Of a stretch of DNA of 64,000 bases, positions 21,601 through 31,789 are shown one piece after another (the stretch's first letter is position 1; each line of letters opens with the position of its first letter). The notes below the pieces were generated by a model. That model was not told the origin of the DNA. It did no database searches and saw only the letters and a list, made by a program, of their open reading frames with translations. The position numbers and the translations under genes were made by a program. Source of the DNA: Hemicordylus capensis (lineage: Eukaryota > Chordata > Lepidosauria > Squamata > Cordylidae); contig NC_069662.1 in the NCBI RefSeq assembly GCF_027244095.1, positions 10,380,501 through 10,444,500 on the forward strand, read 5' to 3'.

Positions 21601-24600
21601 TAAACTATATCATATATGTCATATCCCACACACATAAGGTGTCCATAAAACAAGTTAAATAAATGAAGAGATATTCCAATGATTGGGATCTAGGCTAGTG
21701 GTTCTCCAGATGCTGCTGAATGACATCATCCCTAGCTGTACCTGGGAATAATGGAAGTCATAGTTCAACAACATCTGGAAGCCCCCAGGTTGGGGACCAC
21801 TGGTCCAGACCGTAAGCTGCATGTTTTAATTCTGTCCTCTATTACTGACAGACAGAAAATCGTAAGGTAATGGATGCAAATACAAAGAAAAATATTTAGA
21901 TTCAAATGAGATATTCCAAGCAGAATATACATATCATTTATATGTGATGTATCATATACATTACATCCTGCACATCTAAGTTGTCGATAAATGGAGCTGT
22001 TTCAGTGTCTAGACCAGGGGTGTCAAAGTACAGCCCTCCAGCTGTTGTTGGCCAATGACGTCCATCATCCCCAATCACAGTGGCCATTAGCCAAGGATGA
22101 TGCAAGTTGCCAACATCTGCAGGAGGCCCACAGTTTGACACCCCTGTCTAGACAGTGGATTGATTTTTGAGCATTAAGGAAGTAAAGAAAAAGATTGGGC
22201 ATAGAGTAAGGGCCTTCTCAGTGGTGGCCCCAAAGCTTCTCCCCTAAAGGCATTTAGAGGTTTGTTTGTTTTTTATTATTGGTGTGTTTTTATTTTCTGT
22301 GTTCCTAGGATTTCTTTTTTGTTGCTCCTGTGTTTCACTGCATTATAAAACTATACTGCTTGTTTCTTTGGGCATGATGGTTCCTAAACTGCTCAAACAT
22401 TTCAAATACATGAGAAAAACCCTACCTGGTTATAAAAGCTGGGCCACACAATGGCATCTTCATGAAGAACAAACTTGTTCTCTGGTGGAACCAGTGGGTC
22501 TACCTTTCCAACCTGGACTCTCAGAAAGGATTTGTTTGGGAACGTGAGCCAGTTGATAATATCAAATCCACCTACCAGTTCCCCTTTTTCATTAAAGGTC
22601 ACTTTCTCCCCAGCACTGTTGTTAAATGAGACACTCCTTAGAAATGGATGGAGCTAAATTGAAGGGAGAGAAAAAATAAAATTCAAAGATATGAAATCAT
22701 CATACCATTATGGTCATCTTTCCTATGTGAATACCATGGGAAACGGTTGCCTTAAAAGCTTTAGCCAGGCTTATTTTATTATACAATGTTGTAAAATATA
22801 AAATTATAATATAAATAAATATAAAATAATATGGGAGAAGAGCTGGTCTTGTGGTAGCAAGCATGGATTGTCCCCTTTGATAAGCAAGGTCCACCCTGGT
22901 TTTCATTTGAATGGGAGACTACACATGTGAGCACTTTAAGATATCCCCCTTGAGGGGGTGGGCCACTCTTGGAAGAGCATCTTCCTGCTTGTATGCAGAA
23001 GGATCCAAGTTCCTTCCCTGGCATCTCCAGATAGGGCTGAAAGAGGCTCCTGCCTGCAACCTTGAAGAAGAAGCTTCAAGTCTAGGGGTAGACAGTGCTT
23101 AGCCTGATGGACCAATGGTCTGACTCGGTATAAGGCAGCTTCCTATGTTCCTAGGTACTAAAAATAATAATAGCAGGAACAACAGTAATTAAGCACCACA
23201 AAATTCTTAGGCACTCTCCTGCTACTGACATTACCTGCCAGGGTTGTTGATTCAGAAGCTTGGGCCTCTCTCCATTTAGCATTGCTGTGTGTTTGGGTGC
23301 AGAGGAATGCATGGCATGCAATGCATGTGCCACAGCATAGACTGCATTGTAGATGCTGTAGCTGAGGCCACTCATGTGCATTTCAAAGACAGTCCCAGGA
23401 AGAGTCTCCATCTTCTCCTCTCCAGTGCAGATTCCCTCAATCTTGTTCTCTGCCTCAGAGTTGGGGAAGTTGCAGCTGAATGCCTGTTCCCAGAATTTCC
23501 AGATAAAGCCATCCTCTTTTACTGAAGTAGGGTTTCTCCTCTCTAGAAATTGTTTGAATCCTAACAGCTGCTCTGAGTGCACGGCAAGTGATATGGTCCC
23601 ATGGAGGAAATCAATGTCCCAATCTCTTTGAAAGGGAAAAGACGAGAAAGCAATTTGGGCCGACATAATCCAGACTTTAGCTGTGGTTTTCACTGGTAGA
23701 CCCTCAAACTTTGGATAATTGCACATCATGCTCAAAGTCAACATTGTCTGGATTTCACCATGAACAAGCACAGCATTGGCAGTACTTCCCATGACAACAT
23801 GAGTTGTTTTTATCCCCTCTCTCACAATGTCATTGACCTGTCCAGAAAAGGTTTGTTTTGGGGTTCTCTCAATGAAGTCAAAGCAAATACCATGCTGGGA
23901 AAACATGGTGACCATATTCTCTATAAATCTTTCTGTATTATCTTCACTCTTAAAGAGCAACCCAACCCATGTCCATGCAAAATGCAACAGTAAGTGCAGA
24001 ATCCCCATATACTGAAGGGCCTCTTTGGGAAACATCTGGTGGAACAAAATCCCTTCTGTTTTGCTATTCATCACCAATGCAGAACCATAATTGAACTAAA
24101 GATTATTAAAATGAGTGCTGAAGACATCATTCCAAAATAAGTACACACACATATGTTCATTCAACAATCAAAAACAGAGGATCTCCTCGCAGACAATCAA
24201 ACCTTGAGCCCTGGGATTGGCTGCCCATCACAATATATGCTTCTATATTAGATATGAATAAAGAAATATCTGCTCTTTTTTCCTTCAAGCACCAAATGAA
24301 CTAAAAGGTTCTCTTTCTTGATCAAGATTTGACATTTATGCCTCATTCTACCTATTTCTGTTTATTCCAAACACGGCCTTGTAATCTTCAAATGAGAAAA
24401 CCACAACCAGAAAGAAAATTGTAAATGGTTCATTATACTCATAATTCATACATGTGTCTTACCTGTGGCATCTTGTAGGTAGACAGGATGGCAGCCATAT
24501 GGAGAGAGACATAAGAGTTAGGTCCCCCAATCACTGCTACTGGAATGTTTTCCAAGTCACACTTGTAGTTAGGGATGAATCTGTTGTATTTAGGGTTTGA

Positions 24601-27447
24601 TCTGCCCCGTTTGAAGAGAAGTTCCACTGAAGCAAGATAAGTCCAAGTTTCACTGAAATGACTGTCATGGATATCAAAGCCCAGGGTGGTATTGGGTAAG
24701 AGTTGGGGATTTCCATTGATCTCCTTTACAGCATATACCAAGGCCAGGACATGCTGGTAGTTCTGAGTCAGGAACCTGGCGTGAGTGTGACATGCTACAT
24801 CATACTGAATCTTTTTCAGGCCATCACATTAACTCAATTTCAACTCATACAGTACAGGTTTCGTGTATTATATTGTAATGGCCATTGGCTAGAAACAATG
24901 CTTATTCATCTGTATAGTATATATGCTGTACTAAAAGCAATTGTATGTTCACAGTCTAGGGAAGTGTGAAGAAATGTGATAGGCACTAGGGGTGTGCACA
25001 AAACCAGTTTGCCCAGTTTGGTTCGAGTCTGGAATGGGCTTGTTCGGTATCGTGCACTCTCCCCCGCCCTCCAAACAACTCCCAGTTTGGTACAGATTCA
25101 GGGGTTTGTTTAATTTACATTATTTATTTATTTATATATAAATAATATAAAATGTGAAATAAAATAAAATAATAATTTACATTAAAAAAAACAAAAAAAC
25201 ACCTCACTGCTGCTGCTCCAGGGGCTTGTCCACGGCCATGGGAGGTCTCCGGAGGTTCCCCCTCCCCCCACTGGCCTCCACTTAGTCACAAATATCCCAG
25301 TTCAACCAGTTTTTGGCCTGTTCTGGGACTCTCCTCCATGGTGGCAGCCATTTTGGAGGCCACCGCGCCTCCCCAAAGGCCCTTTGAGGATGCACACAAA
25401 TCATCGAACCGGCGTTTTTCAATATCAAACAGGTTCGAATTCAAACCTGTTTGCACATCTCTAATAGGCACACTGATCTGAACATTTGACTTTTCTCAAC
25501 ACCACTCAAATTGCCAGAATGGCTTTGGAAACGCAATATTTGCAAACCTATGTACATATTGTATGCATATAATTCATATTGTATGTACATAATTCATAAA
25601 CTGCCCTGAACCATTTTTGGAAGGGTAGTATAGAAATTAAATAAATAAATAAACAAACAAACAAATAAATAAATATTATTATTATATGATTCTGAAAGAG
25701 GTATGCATTTTTTATATCTAGTCAGCAAACCTCCTGGTATGCTTTGTAATTCTCCATTCAGTCACAATTTAATTCATAAACTAAGGATACCAGGTTGCAT
25801 CCTAAAGTTTCCATTCTCTAGAGCACAACATAAGGCCCAGAGGCTCAATCTGACTTACGGGGACTTTTTTGCTCACTCGTGGGTAGGATCATCCTACAGC
25901 AATAGCACCCTAGAAAGGCTGGGGGGCTCTCTTTGTGTCATTTTCTTCTCCAAGGGGGGCATTTTATGTCCTCTCTGAAACTGCCTTACAGCACCATCCT
26001 ATGCACATTTACTCAGAAATATGACCCATGATGAACCCAGTGAGGTTTACTCCCAAGTAAGCATGCATAAGATTGCAACCTGAAAGCAACAGCAATAAGG
26101 GAGAGGAGAGGAAGACTTGGCATTTGTTTGGGGCTGGCATGCTATCCAAGTGCCCCATTGACTGATCAGGGAGTGGGCTCTGTCATTTTTTTGGCTACTA
26201 TCCTTGCTTAAAATTGTGGGTCCCTCAATGGAGGGAAAGATTCACAAGTAATTAATAATTGCTTTTATGAATATTGTAAATTAATTTTAATGTAATAAAG
26301 TGCCGAGGATTGACTTCGGACCGCAAACACTGTTTTATGGTTGGTTCCAGTCCACCAAGACATTTGAGTTGTGCACCCCTGATCTAGAGGGGGAAAAAAT
26401 CTTTAAATGCATCCCACTCTTCATAATGAACCATGGCGACTCATGAGTAGACCCCCAACAAGGAGGCTACAACAAGCCTCCCAGCATCGGGAGGGCTTCC
26501 CAGAATTTCCGGTGCACTCACGTGGGGCATTCTGGGACTTCCAGGGGCTAGGAGGCCGCTGATTCCCACTCCCCCAACCAGCTCCATGATGGAGCTGGTA
26601 ATTGTGTGGGCATCTGATCCTGCCACCTAGGATGAGCTGCCTGCTCGTGTGTAGGGAGAACGGGTCAAGCCTCCTCTCCCCACAATACCCCTTACAGTTC
26701 TCCACACTGCTCATGTGGAGAGCCTCATTATCTGGAAGCAAAGTAGGAGGAAAACCTTGGTAGCTTTTTCTCCTACCTTGCTTCCACACAATCACTTCTA
26801 CCCAGGTTTTCCCCTTACCTTGCTTCTACACATCCAAAAACTGAGAGCATACATAGCTCCCAACCCTGGGCAGAAGACACTTTTTGATTGCATGAATGAC
26901 CTAATATTCTATTTGTCTTGATATAAGTATACAAGTCACTGGAAAAACATGAAGCAAGGCAGAGAATATAGGTGCCATTGTTTACAATACACTGCAAATC
27001 ACTGCTGTGCTCTAGATTTGCTATACAAAAAGGACATTCTTGAATGATGCTTGACATTTATGACAGAATATGGTTTGACATATCATATCCCTAAATTAAT
27101 AAGCACCAAAATGCCTGAATGGCCAAGTCAACAAAATGGATTTTGTAAAAATGTGGATGGAACTTGTATATTCACCGCCTATATTAATTACAAGAGGCAT
27201 GGTATGGTTAAAAACAAAAGACTTCTTACATGCACTCATCAAGGAGCTCCAGAGATGGATATTTCTCAAAGGCTATTGTAGCTGAAAATGTTTGGATCTG
27301 TGAAATAATGCCAGCAATGATTAAATCTCCTGCCTGATAATACTTGTGAAGAAAAGGAAGAGGGTCACTGAGGCGGCATTTACCAATAGGAACTATGCAC
27401 ACTACGGGAGGCAGCAGCATTAAAAGCAAGACCACAAACACTACCAT
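17799..27447 (-). CDS. V2R-2: vomeronasal type-2 receptor, complete six-exon gene
   Basis: Complete class C vomeronasal receptor. Exons: 27230-27447, 24463-24775, 23235-24095, 22426-22653, 21340-21466, 17799-18697, together 2646 bp or 881 residues plus stop. Domains by residue: signal peptide 1-17 ([17 protein letters not shown]), Venus-flytrap ligand-binding domain to about 540, nine-cysteine linker about 541-606, seven helices about 619-868, and a short basic tail. Intron phases are 2-0-0-0-1, identical to the neighbours. All splice sites are GT-AG and no stop interrupts the frame. The receptor would act at the dendritic surface of vomeronasal neurons; by family knowledge V2Rs couple to Go and TRPC2, and the ligand here is unknown. 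An AATAAA overlaps the stop codon (17798-17803). Confidence 0.93.
19636..20045. mobile_element. TAGGGGTGTGCA-family-like element in V2R-2 intron 5
   Basis: Starts 'tagagatgtgcgtgaacttg' and finishes near 'gaactggttctgtgcaaacc', with a G/C-rich interior holding inverted 'cttaaagccatcccccagcc' sequence. Ends approximate. Confidence 0.5.
20113..20444. mobile_element. TAGAGATGTG-type A/T-rich element in V2R-2 intron 5
   Basis: Left end 'tagagatgtgtgcaaatcaa', right end 'cattcatgcata' style inverted sequence; the interior is built of 'gaatcgaatc' and 'caaatttgaa' repeats. An A/T-rich relative of the TAGGGGTGTGCA family. No exon lies between 18698 and 21339. Confidence 0.45.
21340..21466 (-). CDS. 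V2R-2 exon 5 (cysteine-rich linker)
   Basis: 127 bp, phase 0 to phase 1, donor GTAAGA. It encodes [20 protein letters not shown], then [20 protein letters not shown]. Cysteine spacing is identical to exon 5 of V2R-4. Confidence 0.95.
21690..21806. repeat. Short hAT-type foldback
   Basis: Inverted ends 'tagtggttctccagatgctg' and 'ccaggttggggaccactgg' surround 'tcatccctagctg...gaagtcatagttcaacaacat'. Same type as 50182 and 55508. It lies in V2R-2 intron 4. Confidence 0.55.
22015..22146. mobile_element. 132-bp hAT-type element with TCTAGAC duplication
   Basis: Inverted ends CAGGGGTGTCAAA and TTTGACACCCCTG, flanked by TCTAGAC on both sides (22008-22014, 22147-22153; seven of eight bases of the expected target duplication). 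It sits in V2R-2 intron 4. Confidence 0.8.
22426..22653 (-). CDS. V2R-2 exon 4
   Basis: 228 bp, phase 0 at both ends, donor CAG/GTAGGG. It encodes [58 protein letters not shown] and [15 protein letters not shown]. No stop. Confidence 0.95.
22831..23153 (+). mobile_element. 5S-rRNA-derived SINE in V2R-2 intron 3
   Basis: Head 'gagctggtcttgtggtagca', then the 5S-like promoter core ('ataagcaaggtccaccctgg', 'tgaatgggagactac'), body 'gccactcttggaagagcatc', and 3' end 'ggcagcttcctatgttcc'. Near full length, antisense to the gene, and ending about 80 bp from the exon 3 donor. Confidence 0.85.
23235..24095 (-). CDS. V2R-2 exon 3 (main Venus-flytrap exon)
   Basis: 861 bp, 287 codons, acceptor TTTAG, donor CAG/GTAATG. 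It begins [15 protein letters not shown] and contains [60 protein letters not shown] and [20 protein letters not shown]. Same length and phases as in V2R-1 and V2R-3. Confidence 0.95.
24463..24775 (-). CDS. V2R-2 exon 2
   Basis: 313 bp, phase 2 to 0, donor CAG/GTAAGA. It encodes [40 protein letters not shown] and [20 protein letters not shown], ending YKMPQ. Confidence 0.95.
24987..25463. mobile_element. TAGGGGTGTGCA-family hAT-type element, TSD ATAGGCAC
   Basis: Left end TAGGGGTGTGCACAAAACC; right end, inverted, TAGAGATGTGCAAACAGG. A perfect 8-bp direct repeat ATAGGCAC flanks it (24979-24986, 25464-25471). This copy defines the ends and the target duplication of the whole family. No transposase frame. 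It lies in V2R-2 intron 1. Confidence 0.85.
25580..25680 (+). repeat. L2/CR1-type LINE 3' tail
   Basis: 'aaactgccctgaaccatttt' and 'ggaagggtagtatagaaat' followed by (AAAT/AAAC)n and ATTATT. Antisense in V2R-2 intron 1. The stretch 25690-26420 shows no recognisable exon or element. Confidence 0.65.
26433..26705 (-). mobile_element. GAGGC-family short DNA transposon, partial
   Basis: Opposite orientation to the 1005 copy; contains 'gactcatgagtagaccccca', 'ctccatgatggagctggtaa' and 'cgggtcaagcctcctctccc'. Terminal sequences are incomplete. Confidence 0.55.
26715..26905. repeat. Short repeat of the 'acccaggttttcct' family
   Basis: Carries 'aggaggaaaaccttggtagc', 'ttgcttccacacaatcactt' and the end 'tttttgattgcatgaatgac'. 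Lies in V2R-2 intron 1, about 325 bp from exon 1. Confidence 0.5.
27230..27447 (-). CDS. V2R-2 exon 1 (signal peptide)
   Basis: 218 bp from ATG at 27447 (context CAAGATGG) to a phase-2 donor GTAAGA. It encodes [17 protein letters not shown], then [35 protein letters not shown] and [13 protein letters not shown]. An upstream ATG 19 nt earlier is out of frame, as in V2R-1. Confidence 0.94.
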
Positions 27448-27790
27448 CTTGCAGGAAAATCTTCATTTTAAAACATTCCTGTGCTTTCTTTTTATTTGAA
27501 TAACACTATCTGACTTGGTTGGCTACTCTCAAGTGATTCAAAGCTCACAATCCAACTGACACAGCCTTGTGTGTCAATAGCCCTGGCTATGGACAGCACA
27601 GGGAATATTAATAGCATCCTACAGTTCTGGTTTGTAATTTTGCAGGCAGCCAGTGGACCACCCAAGGGAGACTAAGAAAATAATGAAGCATTATGGTTAA
27701 TTTGAAAACAACAGCCTAGGTAATCATTTATTCCAAGCTGCAGATCCTCTACGGTACTGTAGAAGAAAGCATGCTTATGAAACTTTATGA
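27448..27790 (-). promoter_or_regulatory. Conserved 5' flank of V2R-2 (candidate promoter)
   Basis: Homologous to the flanks of all other exon-1 copies. Within it, 'ggaatattaatagcatcc' (27602-27619; coding strand GGATGCTATTAATATTCC) is shared almost exactly with V2R-3, and GGTAATCA lies at 27719-27726. The A/T core sits about 160 nt upstream of the ATG and is a plausible initiation-region element; this is inference. Confidence 0.5.
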
Positions 27791-28434
27791 AAAAATATTA
27801 TCACAAATGTACAATTTTGTGAAAAAGTGCTGATAATAATTTGGCCTATTTTGTGACATGGAACTTTTATACTGAACCATCTCCTTCAGAATATTGACAT
27901 GCTCTTATGACTGATGTGCTATTATGAATACAGGAGAAACACATTATCTGCTGGGGTTCCTTTCCCACAGATTACTGCGGGTAACAAAACCATGGATAAT
28001 GAATCGCTGAGTCTATGGAACATGGGGGTTAGATTCCTAGACATAAAACAAACTCAAAATTGCCCCCCAAACACAAAAATGGGCCAAATAAAATGTCTCA
28101 CCATGCTCCTTGGGCCATCAGGAGTCCAAGGATGCTCCCTACAAGTGTAAAAGTCCCCCAAATCCGGCTTAAAGTTGTGGGAATTTTTTTAAACACAAAT
28201 GAGCCATATAATCACTCCTGTACTCAAAATGGCAGCCAGAAATGACCCCAGAGGTCATTTATGGCCACCCTCGACCTCAGAGGTCATTTATGGCCACCCC
28301 AACTCATGGCTACATGGAATTAGCCCCTTTGGGGCCAGATTTTTTTTCATATATGCCAAGGTTGGGTCTCCATTACCTAGCTGTTGATCCAATAAAATGT
28401 GGATGGTGAATCCACAGATGACAAGGTTCTCCTG

Positions 28435-28700
28435 TACTTATATACTGCTTTTCAAAAAATTCTCAAAGAAGTTTACATAGAAAACAAAATACATAATAGA
28501 TACTGTAGATAGATAAGATGTTCCTGTGTCCCCCCAAAAGCTTACAATTGAAAAGAAACATAAGGTACACCAGCAACAACCACTGTAGGGATGCTGCACT
28601 GGGATTCAATGGGGCCAGTTGCTTTCCCCTGATAAATGTAGGAGAACCACCACTTGAATTCAAGGACAGGACCCGGAGATTCAGGCAGACAGCCATACAG
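28435..28700 (-). repeat. LINE 3' UTR-like fragment
   Basis: 'ttatatactgcttttcaaaa', 'agaagtttacatagaaaac' and 'cccccaaaagcttacaattg' are typical of the antisense of a CR1/L2-type 3' UTR. The family is not certain. 28700-29200 shows nothing definable beyond possible short-element debris near 28890-29105. Confidence 0.4.
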
Positions 28701-29204
28701 GGGGAGCAAGATGAAGCAAGAGTCAGAGTTACACTTGGGGTTAACCCAGGCAGACTGACCAGGATCACTCAGCAAACTGTAGGTCAAGGACTAACTCCAA
28801 GGTCAAGCCAGGTAGAAAAACCAGGGAATCAGCTGCTAAGCCACAGTCCAGGGAAACCAAATAGCTGCACCAGAACCAAGGAGATCTTACAACTAAGGCC
28901 TGATTCACACAAGTAGCTGTTTATACACATCCTGCTATAAGGGGAGCTAATTACTGATCCCATGTGGTGGGGGACTGTCAAGGGCCTGGAGACTCAAAAC
29001 CCCCTTGCAGATCAGCAGCCGGCCATAGGGAGCAGCAAAACGCAGAGCCTACAATGAGGAAGAAAATGGCATTCACCGCATTCACATGTGATGCGGAACT
29101 ATGGGTCCAATGAACCCACACTTCTGCTTCCCCCTCCTCTCGCTCTCCTGTCCAAAGTTGGATGTGTTAGAGGCTGCAGAGAGGATGGGGAACTGGCTGT
29201 GTGG

Positions 29205-29655
29205 GATTCATAGGAACATAAAGAACAGCCCTGCTGGATCAGGCCCAAGACCCATCTAGTCCAGCATCCTGTTTCACACAGTGGCCCACCAGATGCTGCT
29301 GGAAGCCTACAGGCAGAAGTTGAAGGCATGCCCTCTCTCTTGCTGTTACTCCCCTGCACATTGAGTCAACACTTTCAACGAGCTGTCCACCACGACCCCA
29401 AGATCCCTCTCCTGGTCAGATCCCATCAACATATACTTGAAGTTGGAGGTTTTCGTCCCAATTTGCATCACTTTACACTTGCCAACATTGCCATTTTGTC
29501 GCCCACTCACCCAGTTTGGAGAGATTCTTTTAGAGCTCCTCACATTCTGTTTTGGATTTCACTACCTGAAAGAGTTTGATATCATTAGCTAAATGTTCCT
29601 CAAAACCAAATCTAGTGTTATTTGCTACAGATGTACTTGATGGATTTCTGCCATA
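29205..29655 (-). repeat. CR1 LINE fragment (reverse-transcriptase C-terminal region and 3' end)
   Basis: Minus strand encodes GKCKVMQIGTKTSNFKYMLM and QERDLGVVVDSSLK (29346-29543), the DKCKVM...EKDLGVVV motif region of CR1 reverse transcriptase. It is joined to the CR1-type 3' end 'gatccagcagggctgttct'. 5'-truncated and internally deleted. Confidence 0.75.
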
Positions 29656-29864
29656 TGTACTTTGACAGTCTACACAGCATCACACTAATGGGCTGTTTAG
29701 AGAATGTGTCATCAATGCCATATACAGAAGGAGAGCTGGTCTTGTTGTTACAAGACACCACACCACTGAATACACATTAAATCCAATCCATAGGATCAGT
29801 TTAACAGATAATATTTTAACTGCATAGATACAGTATATGACTTAAAATACATACAACCGCATAC

Positions 29865-30084
29865 ATGCTCTCATCAAAGAGTTTCTCGGATGGATATTCC
29901 TCAAAGGTTATTGCATTTGGAAACATGGAGATCTGGGAAATAATGCCAGGAATGATGAGGTCTCCTGTCTGATAATACTTGTGAAGCATAGGAAAAGAGA
30001 GTCATGGATGATGCATTTACCAATTGGAACTGTGCGCACAACCTGAGGCAGCAGCACTAAAACCAACACCACAAACCCTACCAT
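29865..30084 (-). pseudogene. Orphan V2R exon 1 upstream of V2R-2
   Basis: Homologue of V2R exon 1: ATG at 30084, leader MVGFVVLVLLLPQVVRTVPI-like, GKCIIHDS, then a net 2-nt gain near 30005-30010 shifts the frame; beyond it, KYYQTGDLIIPGIISQI and FEEYPSEKLFDES are still readable in the old frame. The length is 220 bp against 218 bp in V2R-2. The donor is GTATGC, weaker than the GTAAGA elsewhere. No matching exons 2-6 lie nearby, so this is a remnant of a lost gene or a duplicated first exon 2.4 kb upstream of V2R-2 exon 1. Confidence 0.88.
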
Positions 30085-30470
30085 TTTGCCTGGAAATCCT
30101 CATTTTAGAGACCAATTCCTTTGTTCCCTCATCATTTGAGTGCTCATAAGTAGGAGTGGCTAACTTGGAAGACTACGCTCAGGTGATTCAATGGCTGAGT
30201 ACTGTACAATGTACAGAAGCTGTGATCATACTGACTGAGCACTGTGTGTTTTCAGCCTTGGCTGTGAAAGATACAGGCAATATCGGAAGCAGCTGCAGTC
30301 TTGGCTTCCAATTTTGAAAGTGTCCACTGTCTCTCCCATGGGACTTGGAGAATAATGAGGAATAATCATGTTTAATTGGCTATTAACAGCACAAGTAATC
30401 ACCAATTTTGACCAACAGATTTTTTATGGTAATGCAGAAGAAAACATGTTGCTATCCGAAATAACTTTGA
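30085..30470 (-). promoter_or_regulatory. Conserved 5' flank of the orphan exon 1
   Basis: Aligns with the other V2R 5' flanks ('aggtgattcaatg', 'agcctgcagtcttggcttcc'-like and 'aagtaatcacc' near 30393-30402). More diverged than the V2R-2 and V2R-3 pair, and lacking the TATTAATA core ('ggcaatatcgg' instead). Confidence 0.4.
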
Positions 30471-30524
30471 AATTACCGATTTAGTAGGACTCAGTATGAA
30501 AATAGCAGGAGAAATGGTTGTAAC

Positions 30525-31139
30525 CAGGGGTGTAACTATAGGGGGGGCAGGGGGGCACGTGCCCCGGGCGCCACAAAGTGGCTCCCCCCCACACCCCTGG
30601 ATCGCCCGCCGAGTGTGGTGGCGGGCGTGCGGTGGCGTTGGCGATGGCCAGGCTTTAGCGGGCTGAGCAGCAGCACGGCGGGTTGCCCGCGGTGTTGGCG
30701 GTGGCCTGTAGCGGGCCGAGCAGCGGCATGACGGGTCGCCCGCGGCGTTGGCCTGGACTGTAGCGGGCCGAGCAGCGGCGTGGCGGATCGCCTGCTGAGG
30801 ACTACTGCAGAGCGGTGCCGAGCCTGCCTGCTGGCCCGGCGCCGTGCCTGCGCAGTTGGGAAGTGGCGCCGGGCCAGCAGGCAGGCTCGGCGCCGCTCTG
30901 CAGTAGTCCTCAGCGGGTGATCCGCCGCGCTGCCGCTTGGCCCGCTACAGGCCATCGCCAACGCCGCAGGTGACCCACCGCGCCTCCGCTCGGCCTGCTA
31001 CAGGCCATCGCCAACGCCGCCGCGTGCCCACCACCGAATCGCCACCGCCAGGTATGTGGGGGCCGAGGGGGCGGCCGGGGGGGGGCGCCATTTCGGGGCC
31101 GGCTAGCCCTGGGCGCCGTTTCCCCCCGATACGCCACTG
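30525..31139. mobile_element. hAT-type element with large GC palindrome, TSD GTTGTAAC
   Basis: Ends CAGGGGTGTAACTATAGGGG and, inverted, CAGTGGCGTATCGGGG, with a perfect 8-bp direct repeat GTTGTAAC (30517-30524, 31140-31147). Same terminal family as 10400-10788, including the GGGGCACGTGCCCCGGGCGCC motif. The interior is a GC-rich foldback: arms of about 65 bp (roughly 30785-30845 and 30866-30930) match almost exactly around a 20-nt loop, with looser outer arms ('ggcctgtagcgggccgagca' against its inverse). Confidence 0.88.
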
Positions 31140-31789
31140 GTTGTAACCACAGGAGTAAACAGCCAACTTCACCGTTAAATGTGTGTTTGTATAGGGGCAC
31201 AGCTAGGGGAGAGGATGTCCACCCCTCTCCATGGTGGCCCCTTGGAGTGAGGGGGATAATAAAGAAAATAGGTGTAGTGTTTTTGATTAATCCATTCATT
31301 GATCCAGGCCAACTTTTGAATGGTGCTTTAGTTATGTGTATTCCAGTCCTATAGGAGAAGGGGGATAAAAACAAGTAGCAAGAGCACTGAAGGCAGACTG
31401 CACTTGCCTGTCTGTAAATATCTGTCTCATTAAACCGTTAATATTCCTGATTCAACTCCACTGTCTTATCCTTGCATACCAGGATACCAGGAAGGTAATG
31501 AGGGGTGCAAGGCCATTTGATCTGCCTTGCCGAGACTTACCAACTGGACCCTCTGCCTCCTGTGGAGATTCCAGCCCAGACGGGGAGCAGCCTGCCTGTC
31601 TGCTTGTCTGCTGCCCAGTTCCAGCTGGCTGGTTGCCAGCCTCCCAGATTGTTGAACTGAACAACCTGCTGCTTGTCCGGGGAGCTGCTGGTGGGAGGAG
31701 TGGCTTTCGGGGCTTGCAGGCTTAAAAACAAGGATGCTTGCCAAAGGCGTAGATGTCAGCACAGCCTGTAGGCGGCTGCTGAACCCGGC

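Noticed and set aside
28518-28916. 132-codon open frame on the plus strand
   Set aside because: Overlaps antisense LINE 3' UTR sequence, has no recognisable motif and no splice context.
31150-31500. Possible fragment of an LTR-type element
   Set aside because: The stretch has a vaguely LTR-like composition, but no paired ends or coding parts could be defined, so it is not annotated.
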